Translations under genes and position numbers: made by a program
In this document: piece by piece, positions 48,336-57,400 of the stretch
Numbering within the stretch: the stretch's first letter is position 1
Layout of the letters: each line of letters opens with the position of its first letter
The notes under the pieces: generated by a model
Seen by the model: the letters and a program-made list of their open reading frames with translations, nothing else
What the model was told of the DNA's origin: nothing
Databases searched by the model: none
From: Phenylobacterium zucineum HLK1
Lineage (GTDB): Bacteria; Pseudomonadota; Alphaproteobacteria; Caulobacterales; Caulobacteraceae
Reading direction: 5' to 3'
Length of the DNA: 64,000 nucleotides
Assembly (NCBI RefSeq): GCF_000017265.1
Contig: NC_011144.1
Location: forward strand, 1,116,001 to 1,180,000

Positions 48336-48946
48336 GGTTCGGGACGCCCGCGCGGATCGTGACGGCGGCGGGGCTGCTGGCCCTGGCGCTGATCGGCCTC
48401 GTCGTGCGCGAGGGCGTGGCCCGGGCGCAGGGCCGGGAGGTGCGGCTGGCCATCGAGGCCTACGATCCCCGCAGCCTGCTGAGCGGGCACTACCTGCAGT
48501 TCCAGATCCAGGACCGGCCGGCCGGGGACAGCGCCTGTCCGCCCGGCGCCGAGGGCGACCCGCGGTCGCGGATCAGGGGATGGATCGCGCTTGTCCCGGC
48601 GGGCGGGCGCCACCGGGCGGCGGGATTCGCGGACAGCCGGGCGGGCGCCGAGCGGCTGGGCCCGGTGGCGGTGCGGGGACGGCTCACCTGCCTGCCGCGC
48701 GGGCGGCCGGGCCCGGAGGGGGCCCAGATGGAGCCCGACATGACGGCGGTGCTGGACCTGGGCGTGGACCGCTTCCACGCCGAGCAGGATCAGGCCGAGC
48801 GGATGGAGGCGGCGCTGGTCCGGGGCGCCGAAGGGACGCCGGACGGGGAGACGCCGCTGGCGGTCGTCTCGGTGGGGCGCGACGGCAAGGCGCGGCTGAA
48901 GGCGGTGGTGATCGGCGGGCGGCGCACGGATCTCGACTGGTTCTGA
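48332..48946 (+). CDS. GDYXXLXY domain protein
   Basis: 204 residues from GTG 48332. An N-terminal membrane anchor (IVTAAGLLALALIGLVV) is followed by DPRSLLSGHYLQFQ, the family motif region (GDYxxLxY, here GHYLQFQ), and the C-terminal VVSVGRDGKARLKAVVIGG. It is the partner of DUF2157; no biochemical role is known. The motif is degenerate (His for Asp, Phe for Tyr). Confidence 0.88.
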   Translation: MRFGTPARIVTAAGLLALALIGLVVREGVARAQGREVRLAIEAYDPRSLLSGHYLQFQIQDRPAGDSACPPGAEGDPRSRIRGWIALVPAGGRHRAAGFADSRAGAERLGPVAVRGRLTCLPRGRPGPEGAQMEPDMTAVLDLGVDRFHAEQDQAERMEAALVRGAEGTPDGETPLAVVSVGRDGKARLKAVVIGGRRTDLDWF

Positions 48947-49013
48947 GGCCGCGGCTGGTTCTGGGGCCGGCGGACCCTTATAGCCTCGCCGCGAGGAAGT
49001 TGGGGGACGACAC

Positions 49014-50348
49014 TTGGCGACACTACCGGCGGCCGGCGCGGCGGCGCCCATCAGGCGCACGCCGATCTGGAACCAGCTCTATGTGCAGGTGCTGGTGGCG
49101 ATCGCCGTCGGCGGGGCGATCGGCCACTTCTGGCCGGAGACCGGCGAGGCGCTGAAGCCGCTGGGCGACGCCTTCATCAAGCTGGTGAAGATGATCATCG
49201 CCCCGGTGATCTTCCTGACCGTCACCACGGGCATCGCCGGCATGCGCGACATCGGCAAGGTGGGCGGGGTGGCGGCCAAGGCGTTCGGCTACTTCATCGT
49301 GGTGTCCAGCTTCGCCCTGGTGGTGGGGCTGGTGGTGGCCAATGTGGTCCAGCCGGGCGCCGGGATGAACGTCGACCCGGCCACCCTCGACGCCGGGGCG
49401 GTGCAGGACTACGCGGCCAAGTCGCACGAGATGACCATCACCGGCTTCCTGATGGACATCATCCCCGCGACGGTCGCCGGGGCCTTCGTCAGCGGCAACA
49501 TCCTGCAGGTGCTGTTCTTCTCGATCCCGTTCGGCCTGGCGCTGGCGATGATCGGCGAGCGGGGCGAGCCGGCGCTGGCGGTGCTGAACGCCGTGGCCGA
49601 GGCGTTCTTCCGGCTGGTGGCGATCTTCATGCGGGCGGCGCCCATCGGGGCGCTGGGGGCGTTCGCCTTCACGGTGGGCCGGTACGGGCTGGAGAGCATC
49701 GTCAACCTGGCGGCCCTGGTGGGCACGTTCTACGCCACCTCGCTGATCTTCGTGCTGGTGGTGCTGGGGGCGATCGCCCGGCTGCACGGCTTCTCGATCC
49801 TGCGGCTGATCCGCTACCTGAAGGAGGAGCTGCTGCTGGTGCTGGGGACCTCGTCCTCGGAGGCGGCGCTGCCCAGCCTGCTCGAGAAGATGGAGCGGGC
49901 CGGGGCGCCCAAGACGGTGGTCGGGCTGGTGGTGCCCACCGGCTACAGCTTCAACCTCGACGGCACGAACATCTACATGACCCTGGCGGCCCTGTTCATC
50001 GCCCAGGCGGTGGGGATCGACCTGCCGCTGGGCGAACAGCTGCTGCTGCTGGCGGTGGCGATGCTGAGCTCGAAGGGGGCGGCGGGCGTCACGGGGGCCG
50101 GGTTCATCACCCTGGCCGCGACGCTGTCGGTCGTGCCCAGCGTGCCGGTGGCGGGGATGGCGCTGATCCTGGGCGTCGACCGGTTCATGAGCGAGTGCCG
50201 GGCGCTGACCAACTTCGTCGGCAATGCGGTGGCGACCCTGGTGGTCAGCCGCTGGGAAGGGCAGCTCGACCGGCAGGCGCTGGAGGACGCGCTGTCGGGC
50301 GCGCCGCAGCCGATCGCGGCCCCGCCGGTGGAGGCCGACGCGGACTAG
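49014..50348 (+). CDS. dctA: Dicarboxylate/amino acid:cation symporter (DctA-like)
   Basis: A 444-residue DAACS carrier starting at TTG 49014. Motifs: [23 protein letters not shown], the Ser-rich re-entrant loop [64 protein letters not shown] and [23 protein letters not shown]. This composition favours C4-dicarboxylates (succinate, malate, fumarate) over glutamate. The inner-membrane carrier is probably monocistronic. The stop is 17 bases from the convergent response-regulator stop. Confidence 0.93.
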   Translation: MATLPAAGAAAPIRRTPIWNQLYVQVLVAIAVGGAIGHFWPETGEALKPLGDAFIKLVKMIIAPVIFLTVTTGIAGMRDIGKVGGVAAKAFGYFIVVSSFALVVGLVVANVVQPGAGMNVDPATLDAGAVQDYAAKSHEMTITGFLMDIIPATVAGAFVSGNILQVLFFSIPFGLALAMIGERGEPALAVLNAVAEAFFRLVAIFMRAAPIGALGAFAFTVGRYGLESIVNLAALVGTFYATSLIFVLVVLGAIARLHGFSILRLIRYLKEELLLVLGTSSSEAALPSLLEKMERAGAPKTVVGLVVPTGYSFNLDGTNIYMTLAALFIAQAVGIDLPLGEQLLLLAVAMLSSKGAAGVTGAGFITLAATLSVVPSVPVAGMALILGVDRFMSECRALTNFVGNAVATLVVSRWEGQLDRQALEDALSGAPQPIAAPPVEADAD

Positions 50349-50365
50349 GAGCGGCCTTCGCGGGT

Positions 50366-50788
50366 TCAGCTCGCGCGGGAGAGCGGCGTGGCGCGGGCGG
50401 CCGCGGCGCGGGTGACCGAGGCCATCAGCCCCGAGACCAGGATGGGCTTGGCGACGAAGTCGTTGAAGCCCAGGGCCACGTACTCCTGCGGCCGGCGCGA
50501 CAGGACGTCGGCGGTGACGGCGATCACCGGGGTGTCGCGGCCGGGCCCGGCCGAGGCGCGCAGGCGGCGGACCGCCTCGACGCCGGTCATGCCGGGCATG
50601 TGGATGTCCATCAGCACCACGTCGAAGGCCTCGCGCGAGAGGTGCTCGAGCGCCTCGTCGCCGGAGGCGGCCATCACGGCCGAGTGGCCGAACGCCTCGA
50701 GGATCTCCTGGACCACGCGCAGGTTCATGGCGTCGTCGTCCACGTGCAGGACCCGCAACCGGCGGGCAGGGCCTTGGGCGTCGCTCAC
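50366..50788 (-). CDS. Stand-alone response regulator receiver
   Basis: 140 residues, a single REC domain: RVLHVDDDAMNLRVV (acidic pocket), phospho-acceptor Asp in VVLMDIHMPGMTG, Thr in VIAVTADV and Lys in FVAKPI. There is no output domain, so it acts as a phosphotransfer or protein-interaction element. The start is GTG 50788 with a perfect AAGGAG six bases upstream. Either hybrid kinase in this window could be a partner, but there is no direct evidence. The 283-bp gap upstream has no recognised feature. Confidence 0.92.
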   Translation of the reverse strand: MSDAQGPARRLRVLHVDDDAMNLRVVQEILEAFGHSAVMAASGDEALEHLSREAFDVVLMDIHMPGMTGVEAVRRLRASAGPGRDTPVIAVTADVLSRRPQEYVALGFNDFVAKPILVSGLMASVTRAAAARATPLSRAS

Positions 50789-51071
50789 GGCAAGCTCCTT
50801 CGGCGGGCGCGGCCGGGACCTCGCCCGAATACGTCCGGAATGTGGCGCCGAGAAGCTAAGGTAACGCTGACGGACGTGGCTAACCGCCGTTAAGGCGGGG
50901 CGGACGCCAGACGTCGGGGGGGGCGCCGGCCAGTCGAAGCCGGCTACGGCCAAGCTTTGCGGTTCAGGACGCGGCGCGCGGAAAGGTCGGCCTCGGTTAA
51001 GCCGGCGGGTTTCGCGCGGCGGAATCTGCAAGGGTGCTTGCCCGGGCGCGCGGCCGGGCTAACTAGCGGGC

Positions 51072-51380
51072 ATGCAGCAGGCCGCGAACGCAGCGAGCAT
51101 CACCGCCGGATGGCTGGTGGGCGTGATGATCGAGGTGGAGGGCGAGCCGCGGCCGCTCCGCCACTACTACGCCGTGGGCCTCGCGGACCGGGACCAGGCC
51201 CAGTGGCGGGCCGTGGACAGGGCGATCGCCGCCGGCCGCGTCGCGACGAGCCCGGTGGGCGGGCTGGAGCCGGTGCAGGCGGTCAACCCGCTGACCCTGG
51301 CGCGGATGCGGACCCTGGGCCTGGCGGCGGGCGAGGTGCGCGAACTGGGCTGGCGGCACCCGCGCCGCTGGATGAGCTAG
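51072..51380 (+). CDS. Conserved-looking hypothetical protein
   Basis: 102 residues: TAGWLVGVMIEVEGEPRPLRHYYAVGLADRDQAQW then PLTLARMRTLGLAAGEVRELGW. Soluble, no signal. The codon pattern and clean limits support a gene, though no family can be named. Its stop overlaps the convergent LuxR gene stop by 4 bp. Confidence 0.7.
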   Translation: MQQAANAASITAGWLVGVMIEVEGEPRPLRHYYAVGLADRDQAQWRAVDRAIAAGRVATSPVGGLEPVQAVNPLTLARMRTLGLAAGEVRELGWRHPRRWMS

Positions 51381-52483
51381 CGCAGCCGGTCGAGCCGGGC
51401 GGCGAGCTCGCCCTCGCGGCCGATGTCGAGCTTGGCGAAGAGCGCCTTCACCTGGCTGCGGACCGTCTCGAGCGACACGCCGCGCCGGGCGGCGACGGCC
51501 TCGCGGGACTCGCCGCGGGCCAGGCGGACGGCGATGTCGGCCTCGGCCGGGGAGAGGCCGAAGACCTGGCGCAGCAGCTCCGGCAGCTGGTCGTCGCGGC
51601 GCGCCCCGCGGACGATGACCAGGGCGCGCGGTTCGAAGCCCAGGCCGTGGGGACGGAGCGGCAGCGCGGCGACGTCGACGACCTCGAAGGCCGCCGGATC
51701 GCCGGGGGCGCGGAGCACGAGCGTCTGCAACAGCGGACGCGGCGCCGTCCCACGGGCCGCGCGCAGGACGGCGGCCTCCAGCGCCCGGCCGTCCTCGTCC
51801 CTGGCGGCGTCCAGACGCCCGCCCCGCAGCCGGAGCAGGCCCCGGCGCAGCGCCCCCTCGGCGGCCGGCGTGTGGGCGCGGGCGCGGCCGGCGCCGTCGC
51901 AGACGAAGGCGGCCACGCCCGCCGACTCGAGCGCGCCGGCCAGGAGGGCGGGCCCCTGGCCCTCGAGCGTGATCTGGGTCCGCACGGCCGCCCGGACTTG
52001 GCCGACCAGAGACTCGAAGGCGCGGCGGTCCTCGGCCTGCGGCACGCCGCGGCGCTCGCCCCGCAGCACGGCCAGGCCGATGAGCATGCCGTCGTCGCGC
52101 ATGAGGGTCGACTGGCTGCCGTAGGGGATGTCCCAGCGACGGCAGTAGTCGGCGTAGTCGAAGTTGCGGCGCAGTTCGTCCTCGGTGGCGCAGCGGACGT
52201 CGTGCCAGCTGGCCAGGAGCGGCGCGCGCAGGCCCATCCGCACCCGCGGATTGCGCGCCGGATCGCCTCCGCCCATGCCGACGAACTCGTCCAGCCCGGA
52301 CGGGTCCATGCGGGTCATCCAGTTGAAGGGGACGGCGCGGTCGGCGCCGACGCCGATCAGTTCGCCGCGTTCGGCCCCGCAGGCGTCCGCCAGGCCTTCG
52401 AGCGCGACGGGCCAGGAGCCGTCCAGCGCGGCCGCGGCGAAGAGGTCGGCGACCGCCGTCCAGTGTTCGTCGTTGGCGATCAT
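51377..52483 (-). CDS. LuxR-family transcriptional regulator (large)
   Basis: 368 residues from ATG 52483 (a GTG at 52534 is an alternative). The C-terminal 60 residues are a LuxR/GerE helix-turn-helix: LSPAEADIAVRLARGESREAVAARRGVSLETVRSQVKALFAKLDI. The N-terminal 290 residues form an unnamed sensor with DACGAERGELIGVG, YCRRWDIPYGSQSTLMRDDG and a GAF/PAS-like second part. The HTH resembles that of the small LuxR protein at 52882. A perfect 8-bp dyad lies 59 bp upstream and may be its own operator. Confidence 0.9.
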   Translation of the reverse strand: MIANDEHWTAVADLFAAAALDGSWPVALEGLADACGAERGELIGVGADRAVPFNWMTRMDPSGLDEFVGMGGGDPARNPRVRMGLRAPLLASWHDVRCATEDELRRNFDYADYCRRWDIPYGSQSTLMRDDGMLIGLAVLRGERRGVPQAEDRRAFESLVGQVRAAVRTQITLEGQGPALLAGALESAGVAAFVCDGAGRARAHTPAAEGALRRGLLRLRGGRLDAARDEDGRALEAAVLRAARGTAPRPLLQTLVLRAPGDPAAFEVVDVAALPLRPHGLGFEPRALVIVRGARRDDQLPELLRQVFGLSPAEADIAVRLARGESREAVAARRGVSLETVRSQVKALFAKLDIGREGELAARLDRLR

Positions 52484-52541
52484 CCGCCGCCGCGGACGAC
52501 GCCCGTCCGCCCCGGAACCACGCCTCCAAGCCACGGACTCA

Positions 52542-52568
52542 TTACGCTTACCCCCCCCTGAAGCGTAA
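52542..52568. promoter_or_regulatory. Perfect dyad upstream of the LuxR gene
   Basis: TTACGCTT (52542-52549) and AAGCGTAA (52561-52568), separated by 11 bases that are nearly all C, form a perfect inverted repeat in otherwise very GC-rich DNA. The size (27 bp) suits a dimeric regulator with two half-sites. Confidence 0.6.
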
Positions 52569-52626
52569 CTTGTTATGCGACCGGAAGCCGGTCAATCGCG
52601 CGAGGGTTGCGCGCCGCGAGGCGCTG

Positions 52627-52673
52627 GGCGCGCTAGAGCGCGCCCCGAGGAAGTGGGCGCGCTAGAGCGCGCC
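52627..52673. repeat. Tandemly duplicated hairpin over the microprotein stop
   Basis: GGCGCGCT-ag-AGCGCGCC occurs at 52627-52644 and 52656-52673 (29-bp period). The right copy contains the TAG stop of the adjacent microprotein. It may act as a terminator pair on the minus strand; no U-tract. Confidence 0.6.
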
Positions 52674-52811
52674 GAGGAGCACGGCGGCCAGGCCGGCGAG
52701 CGAGGCGGCCAGCGCCAGCGTCTCGGCCAGCCGCCGCCAGCGGACGACGACGCGGCTCGCGCCGCCGCCCCGGGCCGGCGGCCGGTCGGTCGCGGTGAAC
52801 AGACGCGGCAT
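52662..52811 (-). CDS. Single-span microprotein A
   Basis: 49 residues: Arg/Gly/Pro-rich start (MPRLFTATDRPPARGGGAS), basic RVVVRWRR, then a hydrophobic helix (LALAASLAGLAAVLLGAL) ending at the C-terminus. GGGGGAG lies nine bases before the ATG. It is paralogous to microprotein B at 62643: 18 of 30 residues match without gaps from the Arg-x-V-x-Arg-Trp motif to the GA(L/I) end. The positive-inside rule predicts N-terminus in the cytoplasm. It lies between two LuxR-type genes on their strand. Function unknown. Confidence 0.65.
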   Translation of the reverse strand: MPRLFTATDRPPARGGGASRVVVRWRRLAETLALAASLAGLAAVLLGAL

Positions 52812-52863
52812 GGATGCAACTCCCCCCGCGGCGCAGGGTAGGGAAACCGCGCGGTCCCGCGCT

Positions 52864-52879
52864 TCCCCCAGATGGGGGA
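52864..52879. promoter_or_regulatory. Palindrome TCCCCCA-ga-TGGGGGA
   Basis: It lies 2 bp beyond the stop of the small LuxR gene. The same palindrome with a different centre is found 6 bp beyond the esterase stop at 54344, so the divergent LuxR/esterase pair is bracketed by it. It could be a terminator stem or a protein-binding site. Confidence 0.45.
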
Positions 52880-52881
52880 GT

Positions 52882-53259
52882 TCAGCCGCCGGGCAGCAGC
52901 GAGCGCAGGTCGGCCTGGCGGCGGACGCCGGTCTTGGCGAAGGTGGACTTGAGGTGGCTGCGGATCGTGCTCTCGGCGACGCCCAGGGCGAGGGCGGCGC
53001 TGGAGACCGCCCCGCCGTCCACCAGATGCAGGACGATGCGGGTCTCCTGAGGGGAGAGGCCGTGGACGTCGCGCAGGTGCTGGGCGCGGGCGCCGTCGGC
53101 CCGCTCGGCGGCGGCGCGGATGGCGCGGGCGGCCTCGCGCGCCAGCGGATGGCCCGACTCGTAGGCCGCCTTCAGGCGAGCGCCTATGCTGGGATAGAGC
53201 TTCGAATAGGCGGTCGCCGACTTCAACAAACGCTGGTCGAACGCGTCATCATCGCTCAT
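52882..53259 (-). CDS. Small LuxR-type HTH regulator
   Basis: 125 residues. The C-terminal LuxR/GerE HTH is complete (LSPQETRIVLHLVDGGAVSSAALALGVAESTIRSHLKSTFAKTGV); the N-terminal 60 residues are helical and polar with no known sensor domain. It is divergent from the esterase gene, so it probably controls that gene and itself through the shared intergenic region. Confidence 0.88.
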   Translation of the reverse strand: MSDDDAFDQRLLKSATAYSKLYPSIGARLKAAYESGHPLAREAARAIRAAAERADGARAQHLRDVHGLSPQETRIVLHLVDGGAVSSAALALGVAESTIRSHLKSTFAKTGVRRQADLRSLLPGG

Positions 53260-53350
53260 GGTCGCCCACGGGGTAAGTGTTCAGGACCGAGTAATGAGCG
53301 TTTCGGTGGGGGTTGGCCAGCCCTTTGCTGGCCTGGGGGGCGTCCAGATC

Positions 53351-54337
53351 ATGGACCGCCCCGGCGAAGCGGCGCTGAAGTCTCTGGCGCGGCGCGCGGC
53401 GAACAAGACGATGCAGTGGCTGGTCACCCGCTCCATGCGCCAGGCGGTGCGGGCGCACGCGGCGGGTCCGGAGGCGTTCCTGGCCTACGTGGAGCGCCAG
53501 CGGCGCATCCACGAGCGGTTCGACGCCCCGATCCTGCCGATGATGGAGGCCGAGGCGATCCGCGTGGCGGGCCCGGGCGTGCTGTCCTCGCCGCCGGCGC
53601 CGTCGGAGTGGTTCGCCCCCAAGGCCGCCAAGCCGCGGGGCCACGTCTTCTACGTCCACGGCGGCTCGTTCGTGGCCGAGCGCAGCCCGCGGATCACCCA
53701 GCTGGTGGCCCGGTTCGCCGCCACGGCCGAGGCGCAGGTCTTCGCCCCCAGCTACCGGCTTGCGCCCGAGCATCCCTGTCCGGCGGCGGTGGAGGACATC
53801 GTCGAGGCCTGGGCCTGGTTCCGCCGGACCTATCCCGACGAGCCGGTGGTGGCCCTGGCGGAATCGGCCGGGGCGGCGGTGCTGCTCTCGGCGCTGCAGC
53901 AGGCGAACGCGCGGGGCCTCGGCCTGCCCGGGGGCGTGGTGCTGCTGTCGCCCTGGGTGGACCTGTCGCTGCAGAGCTGGAGCGTCACGGCCGCCTCGCT
54001 GATGGGCAGCTCGCCCTACACCATGGAGAGCCTGGCGCTGGTGGCCAGGTTCTACCTCAACGGCCTGTCGGCGACGGACCCGGTCGCCTCGCCGCTGTTC
54101 GGATCCTTCGACGGCTTCCCGCCGATGCTGATCCACGCGAGCCAGGGGGACATCCTCTACGACGACGCCGTGCGGCTGGCCGACAAGGTCCGCGACGCCG
54201 GCGGCGACCTGACCGTGCGCCTGTGGTCCGAGGAGACCCACGTCTGGGAACGGATGAACACGCCCAAGGCCAAGCAGTCGATCCTGCTGGCCGCGGACTT
54301 CATCCGCCGCCGGCTGGACGCCGCAGCGCTAAACTGA
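53351..54337 (+). CDS. Alpha/beta hydrolase, hormone-sensitive-lipase-like esterase
   Basis: 328 residues from ATG 53351 (ATG 53294 also in frame; its 19-residue leader looks non-coding). Oxyanion-hole motif HGGSF, nucleophile elbow ALAESAGAAVLL (GxSxG-type with Glu-Ser-Ala-Gly), Asp in SQGDILYDDAV and His in EETHVWERM give a complete catalytic set. The family hydrolyses short- to medium-chain esters; homologues include steryl acetyl hydrolases. It has no signal, so it is cytoplasmic. It lies directly upstream of the giant RTX gene. Confidence 0.9.
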   Translation: MDRPGEAALKSLARRAANKTMQWLVTRSMRQAVRAHAAGPEAFLAYVERQRRIHERFDAPILPMMEAEAIRVAGPGVLSSPPAPSEWFAPKAAKPRGHVFYVHGGSFVAERSPRITQLVARFAATAEAQVFAPSYRLAPEHPCPAAVEDIVEAWAWFRRTYPDEPVVALAESAGAAVLLSALQQANARGLGLPGGVVLLSPWVDLSLQSWSVTAASLMGSSPYTMESLALVARFYLNGLSATDPVASPLFGSFDGFPPMLIHASQGDILYDDAVRLADKVRDAGGDLTVRLWSEETHVWERMNTPKAKQSILLAADFIRRRLDAAALN

Positions 54338-54343
54338 CGCGCC

Positions 54344-54359
54344 TCCCCCATTTGGGGGA
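54344..54359. promoter_or_regulatory. Palindrome TCCCCCA-tt-TGGGGGA
   Basis: Second copy of the palindrome at 52864-52879, 6 bp past the esterase stop. A related TACCCCC-ttg-GGGGG hairpin follows at about 54389-54404 in the leader of the giant RTX gene. Confidence 0.45.
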
Positions 54360-54498
54360 AGCGAGAGGGTTCCCTACGCCAATACCGTCTACCCCCTTGG
54401 GGGGAGAGTACGCCGAAAGAACATAACGGCGTTCTCCCAGAAATGTCGTGCGCCGCGACTGAAAGTCCGCGCGCGCGTGATCTCGGATGGTGGGGACC

Positions 54499-57400
54499 AT
54501 GGCCGAATTCAACGGAACCGCGGACGCGGACGTGCTCGACGGCGGCGTGGACGCCGACCTCGTTACTGGCCTGGGCGGGGACGACACTCTGGGCGGCGGC
54601 GCCGGAGACGACACGATCACGGGCGACGCCGGGGCGGACATGATCCGCGGCGGCGAGGGGAACGATTCCATCGACGCCGGGAGCGAGGCGGACCTCGTCT
54701 GGGGGGACGCCGGCGACGACAGCATCCTGGGCGGCGACGGCCGCGATCAGATCAACGCCGGCGACGGAAACGACACGGTCGACGGCGGGGCCGGGATCGA
54801 CCGGATCAGCTACACCGGCGCCACGGGCGGCGTGACCGTGGACCTGTCGCTGAGCGGCCCGCAGGCCACCGGCTGGGGCACGGACACCCTGATGGGCGTC
54901 GAGCAGGTCTCGGGCTCGAACCACAGCGACCGGCTGACGGGAAGCGACGCCGCGAACTGGCTGTGGGGCCTGGACTTCGGGACCGAGACCATCTCGGGCG
55001 GCGACGGCGACGACCTGGTGCAGGTGGGCGCGGGCGACCACATGCTGGACGGCGGGGCGGGGACCTCGGACACGCTGGGCTTCTACGCGCTCAGCCTCGA
55101 ACACCCGATCGTCGTCTCGCTGGCGCTGCAGGGATCGGCGCAGGCGACCGGCAACGGCTCGATGACCCTGAACGGGTTCGAGAACCTGTCGGGCACGATG
55201 TGGGGCGCCGACACCCTGACCGGCGACGGCCTGGCCAACGTGCTGGCCGGGTGGGGCGGCTCGGACAGCCTGTCGGGGGGCGACGGGAACGATACGCTGC
55301 TGGGCGACGGCGTGATCTTCCCCGACGCCGACGGGGCGATCACGACCTATGACGACGACGGGGTCCAGCCCGACCCCGATCCCTATTTCGAGGTCGGCTA
55401 CAACGACACCCTGGAGGGCGGGAACGGCGCCGACACCCTGAAGGGCGGCGGCGGCGACGACCGGCTGACCGGCGGCGCGGGGAACGACTCCATCGACGGC
55501 GGGTCCGGGACGGACACGGTGGCGTACTCCAGCGCCGACCATCCGCTGGGCGTGTTCGTGGACCTGGCGGGGGGCGCGGCCTCGCGGTTCGACGCGGACC
55601 TTGGCGATTGGGTCGCCGAGGACACGATCGCGGGCGTCGAGAACGCCATCGGCACCGAGAGCTGGGACCGGCTCCAGGGCGACGGCGGGGCCAACCGGCT
55701 GGAGGCCCGGGGCGGCCACGATGTGGTGATCGGCGGCGACGGCGACGACACCCTGCTGGGCGGCGACGGCAACGATCTCCTCCGCGGCGGGAGCGGCGAC
55801 GACGTGCTGAACGGCGGCGCGGGCATCGACCGCGTCAGCTACTTCGGCGCCGCGAACCTGGGCGACCCGGGCGTGACGGTGGACCTGAACCTCCAGGACG
55901 TGGCCCAGAACACCGGCCAGGGCATGGATGTCCTGAGCGGCATCGAGGCGGTCTCGGGCTCGGACGGCGACGACACCCTGACGGGCGACGCCGGGGCCAA
56001 CTGGCTGTACGGCGGCCAGGGGAACGACCTGATCTCGGGCGGGGACGGCGACGACCTGGTCGAGGTGGGCTCCGGCAGCCACACGCTGGACGGCGGCGCC
56101 GGGCTGGACGTGGTCTCGTTCAACGGCAACACGCTCGAGACGTTCGGTGGGGTGGCGTTCTCGCTGGCGGCCCAGGGCGGCGCGCAGGCGACCGGCCAGG
56201 GCTCGGTGACGGCGAGCGGCTTCGAGGGCGTCTCGGGGTCGGGGCACGCCGACACCCTGGCGGGCGACGGCGGCGACAACACGGTGGCCGGCGGCGGCGG
56301 GGCCGACAGCCTCTCGGGCGGCGCGGGCCACGACCGGATCTACGGCGACCGGGTGGTCTCGGTGGACACCGACGGCGCGGGCACGGCCGGCGTCTCGGCC
56401 CTGCTGCTGGCGGCCTCGCCCGGCGACGATACGCTGTCGGGCGGCGAGGGGAACGACACCCTCGACGGCGGCGACGGCGCCGACACGGCGGTCTTCAGCG
56501 GCGCGCGGGCGGATTTCCAGATCGTGGTCAACGGCGACGGCTCGGTCACCGTCACCGACACCGTGGGCGCGGAGGGCGTCGACACCCTGACAGGCGTGGA
56601 GACGCTGCAGTTCTCGGACGGCGCCGTGGCGGTGAGCTCGCTGCTGGACGGCGGCGCGGGCGCGGACAGCCTGACGGGCACCGGCGGGGCCGACAGCATC
56701 CTGGCCGGCGCCGGCGACGACACCGTCGCGGGCGGCGACGGGGCGGACACGCTCGGCGGCGAGGACGGCGCCGACATCCTGCGCGGGGAGGGCGGGAACG
56801 ACAGCCTTTCGGGCGGCGCCGGCGTCGACCTGCTGACCGGCGGGGCCGGCGACGACGTGCTGGACGGCGGGGCGGACGCCGACCGGGCGTCCTACTTCGA
56901 CGCCACGAACGGGGTGAACGTGAGCCTGGCGGCGGCCGGGGCGCAGAACACCGGCTGGGGGACCGACACCCTGGTCTCCATCGAGCACCTGACCGGCTCG
57001 AACCACGACGACACCCTCACCGGCGACGGCGGCGCCAACTGGCTGTGGGGCGCCGGCGGCTCGGACAGCATCTCGGGCGCCGCGGGCGACGACCTGGTCT
57101 CGGTCGGACGGGGCGCCCATACGGTGGACGGCGGCGACGGGATCGACAGCCTGTCGTTCTTCAGCAACACCCTGACCGGACCGGTGAGCGTCTCGCTGGC
57201 CGCGACAGGCGCGCAGGACACCGGGCAGGGCGTGATGGCCCTGTCGGGCTTCGAGAACCTGTCCGGCAACATGCTGTCGGGCGACACCCTGACCGGCGAC
57301 GGGGCGGCCAACGTGCTGGCCGGCTGGGGCGGGTCGGACAGCCTGGACGGCGGGGCCGGGAACGACCGGCTGCTGGGCGACGGCGCCATCTACGGCGACG

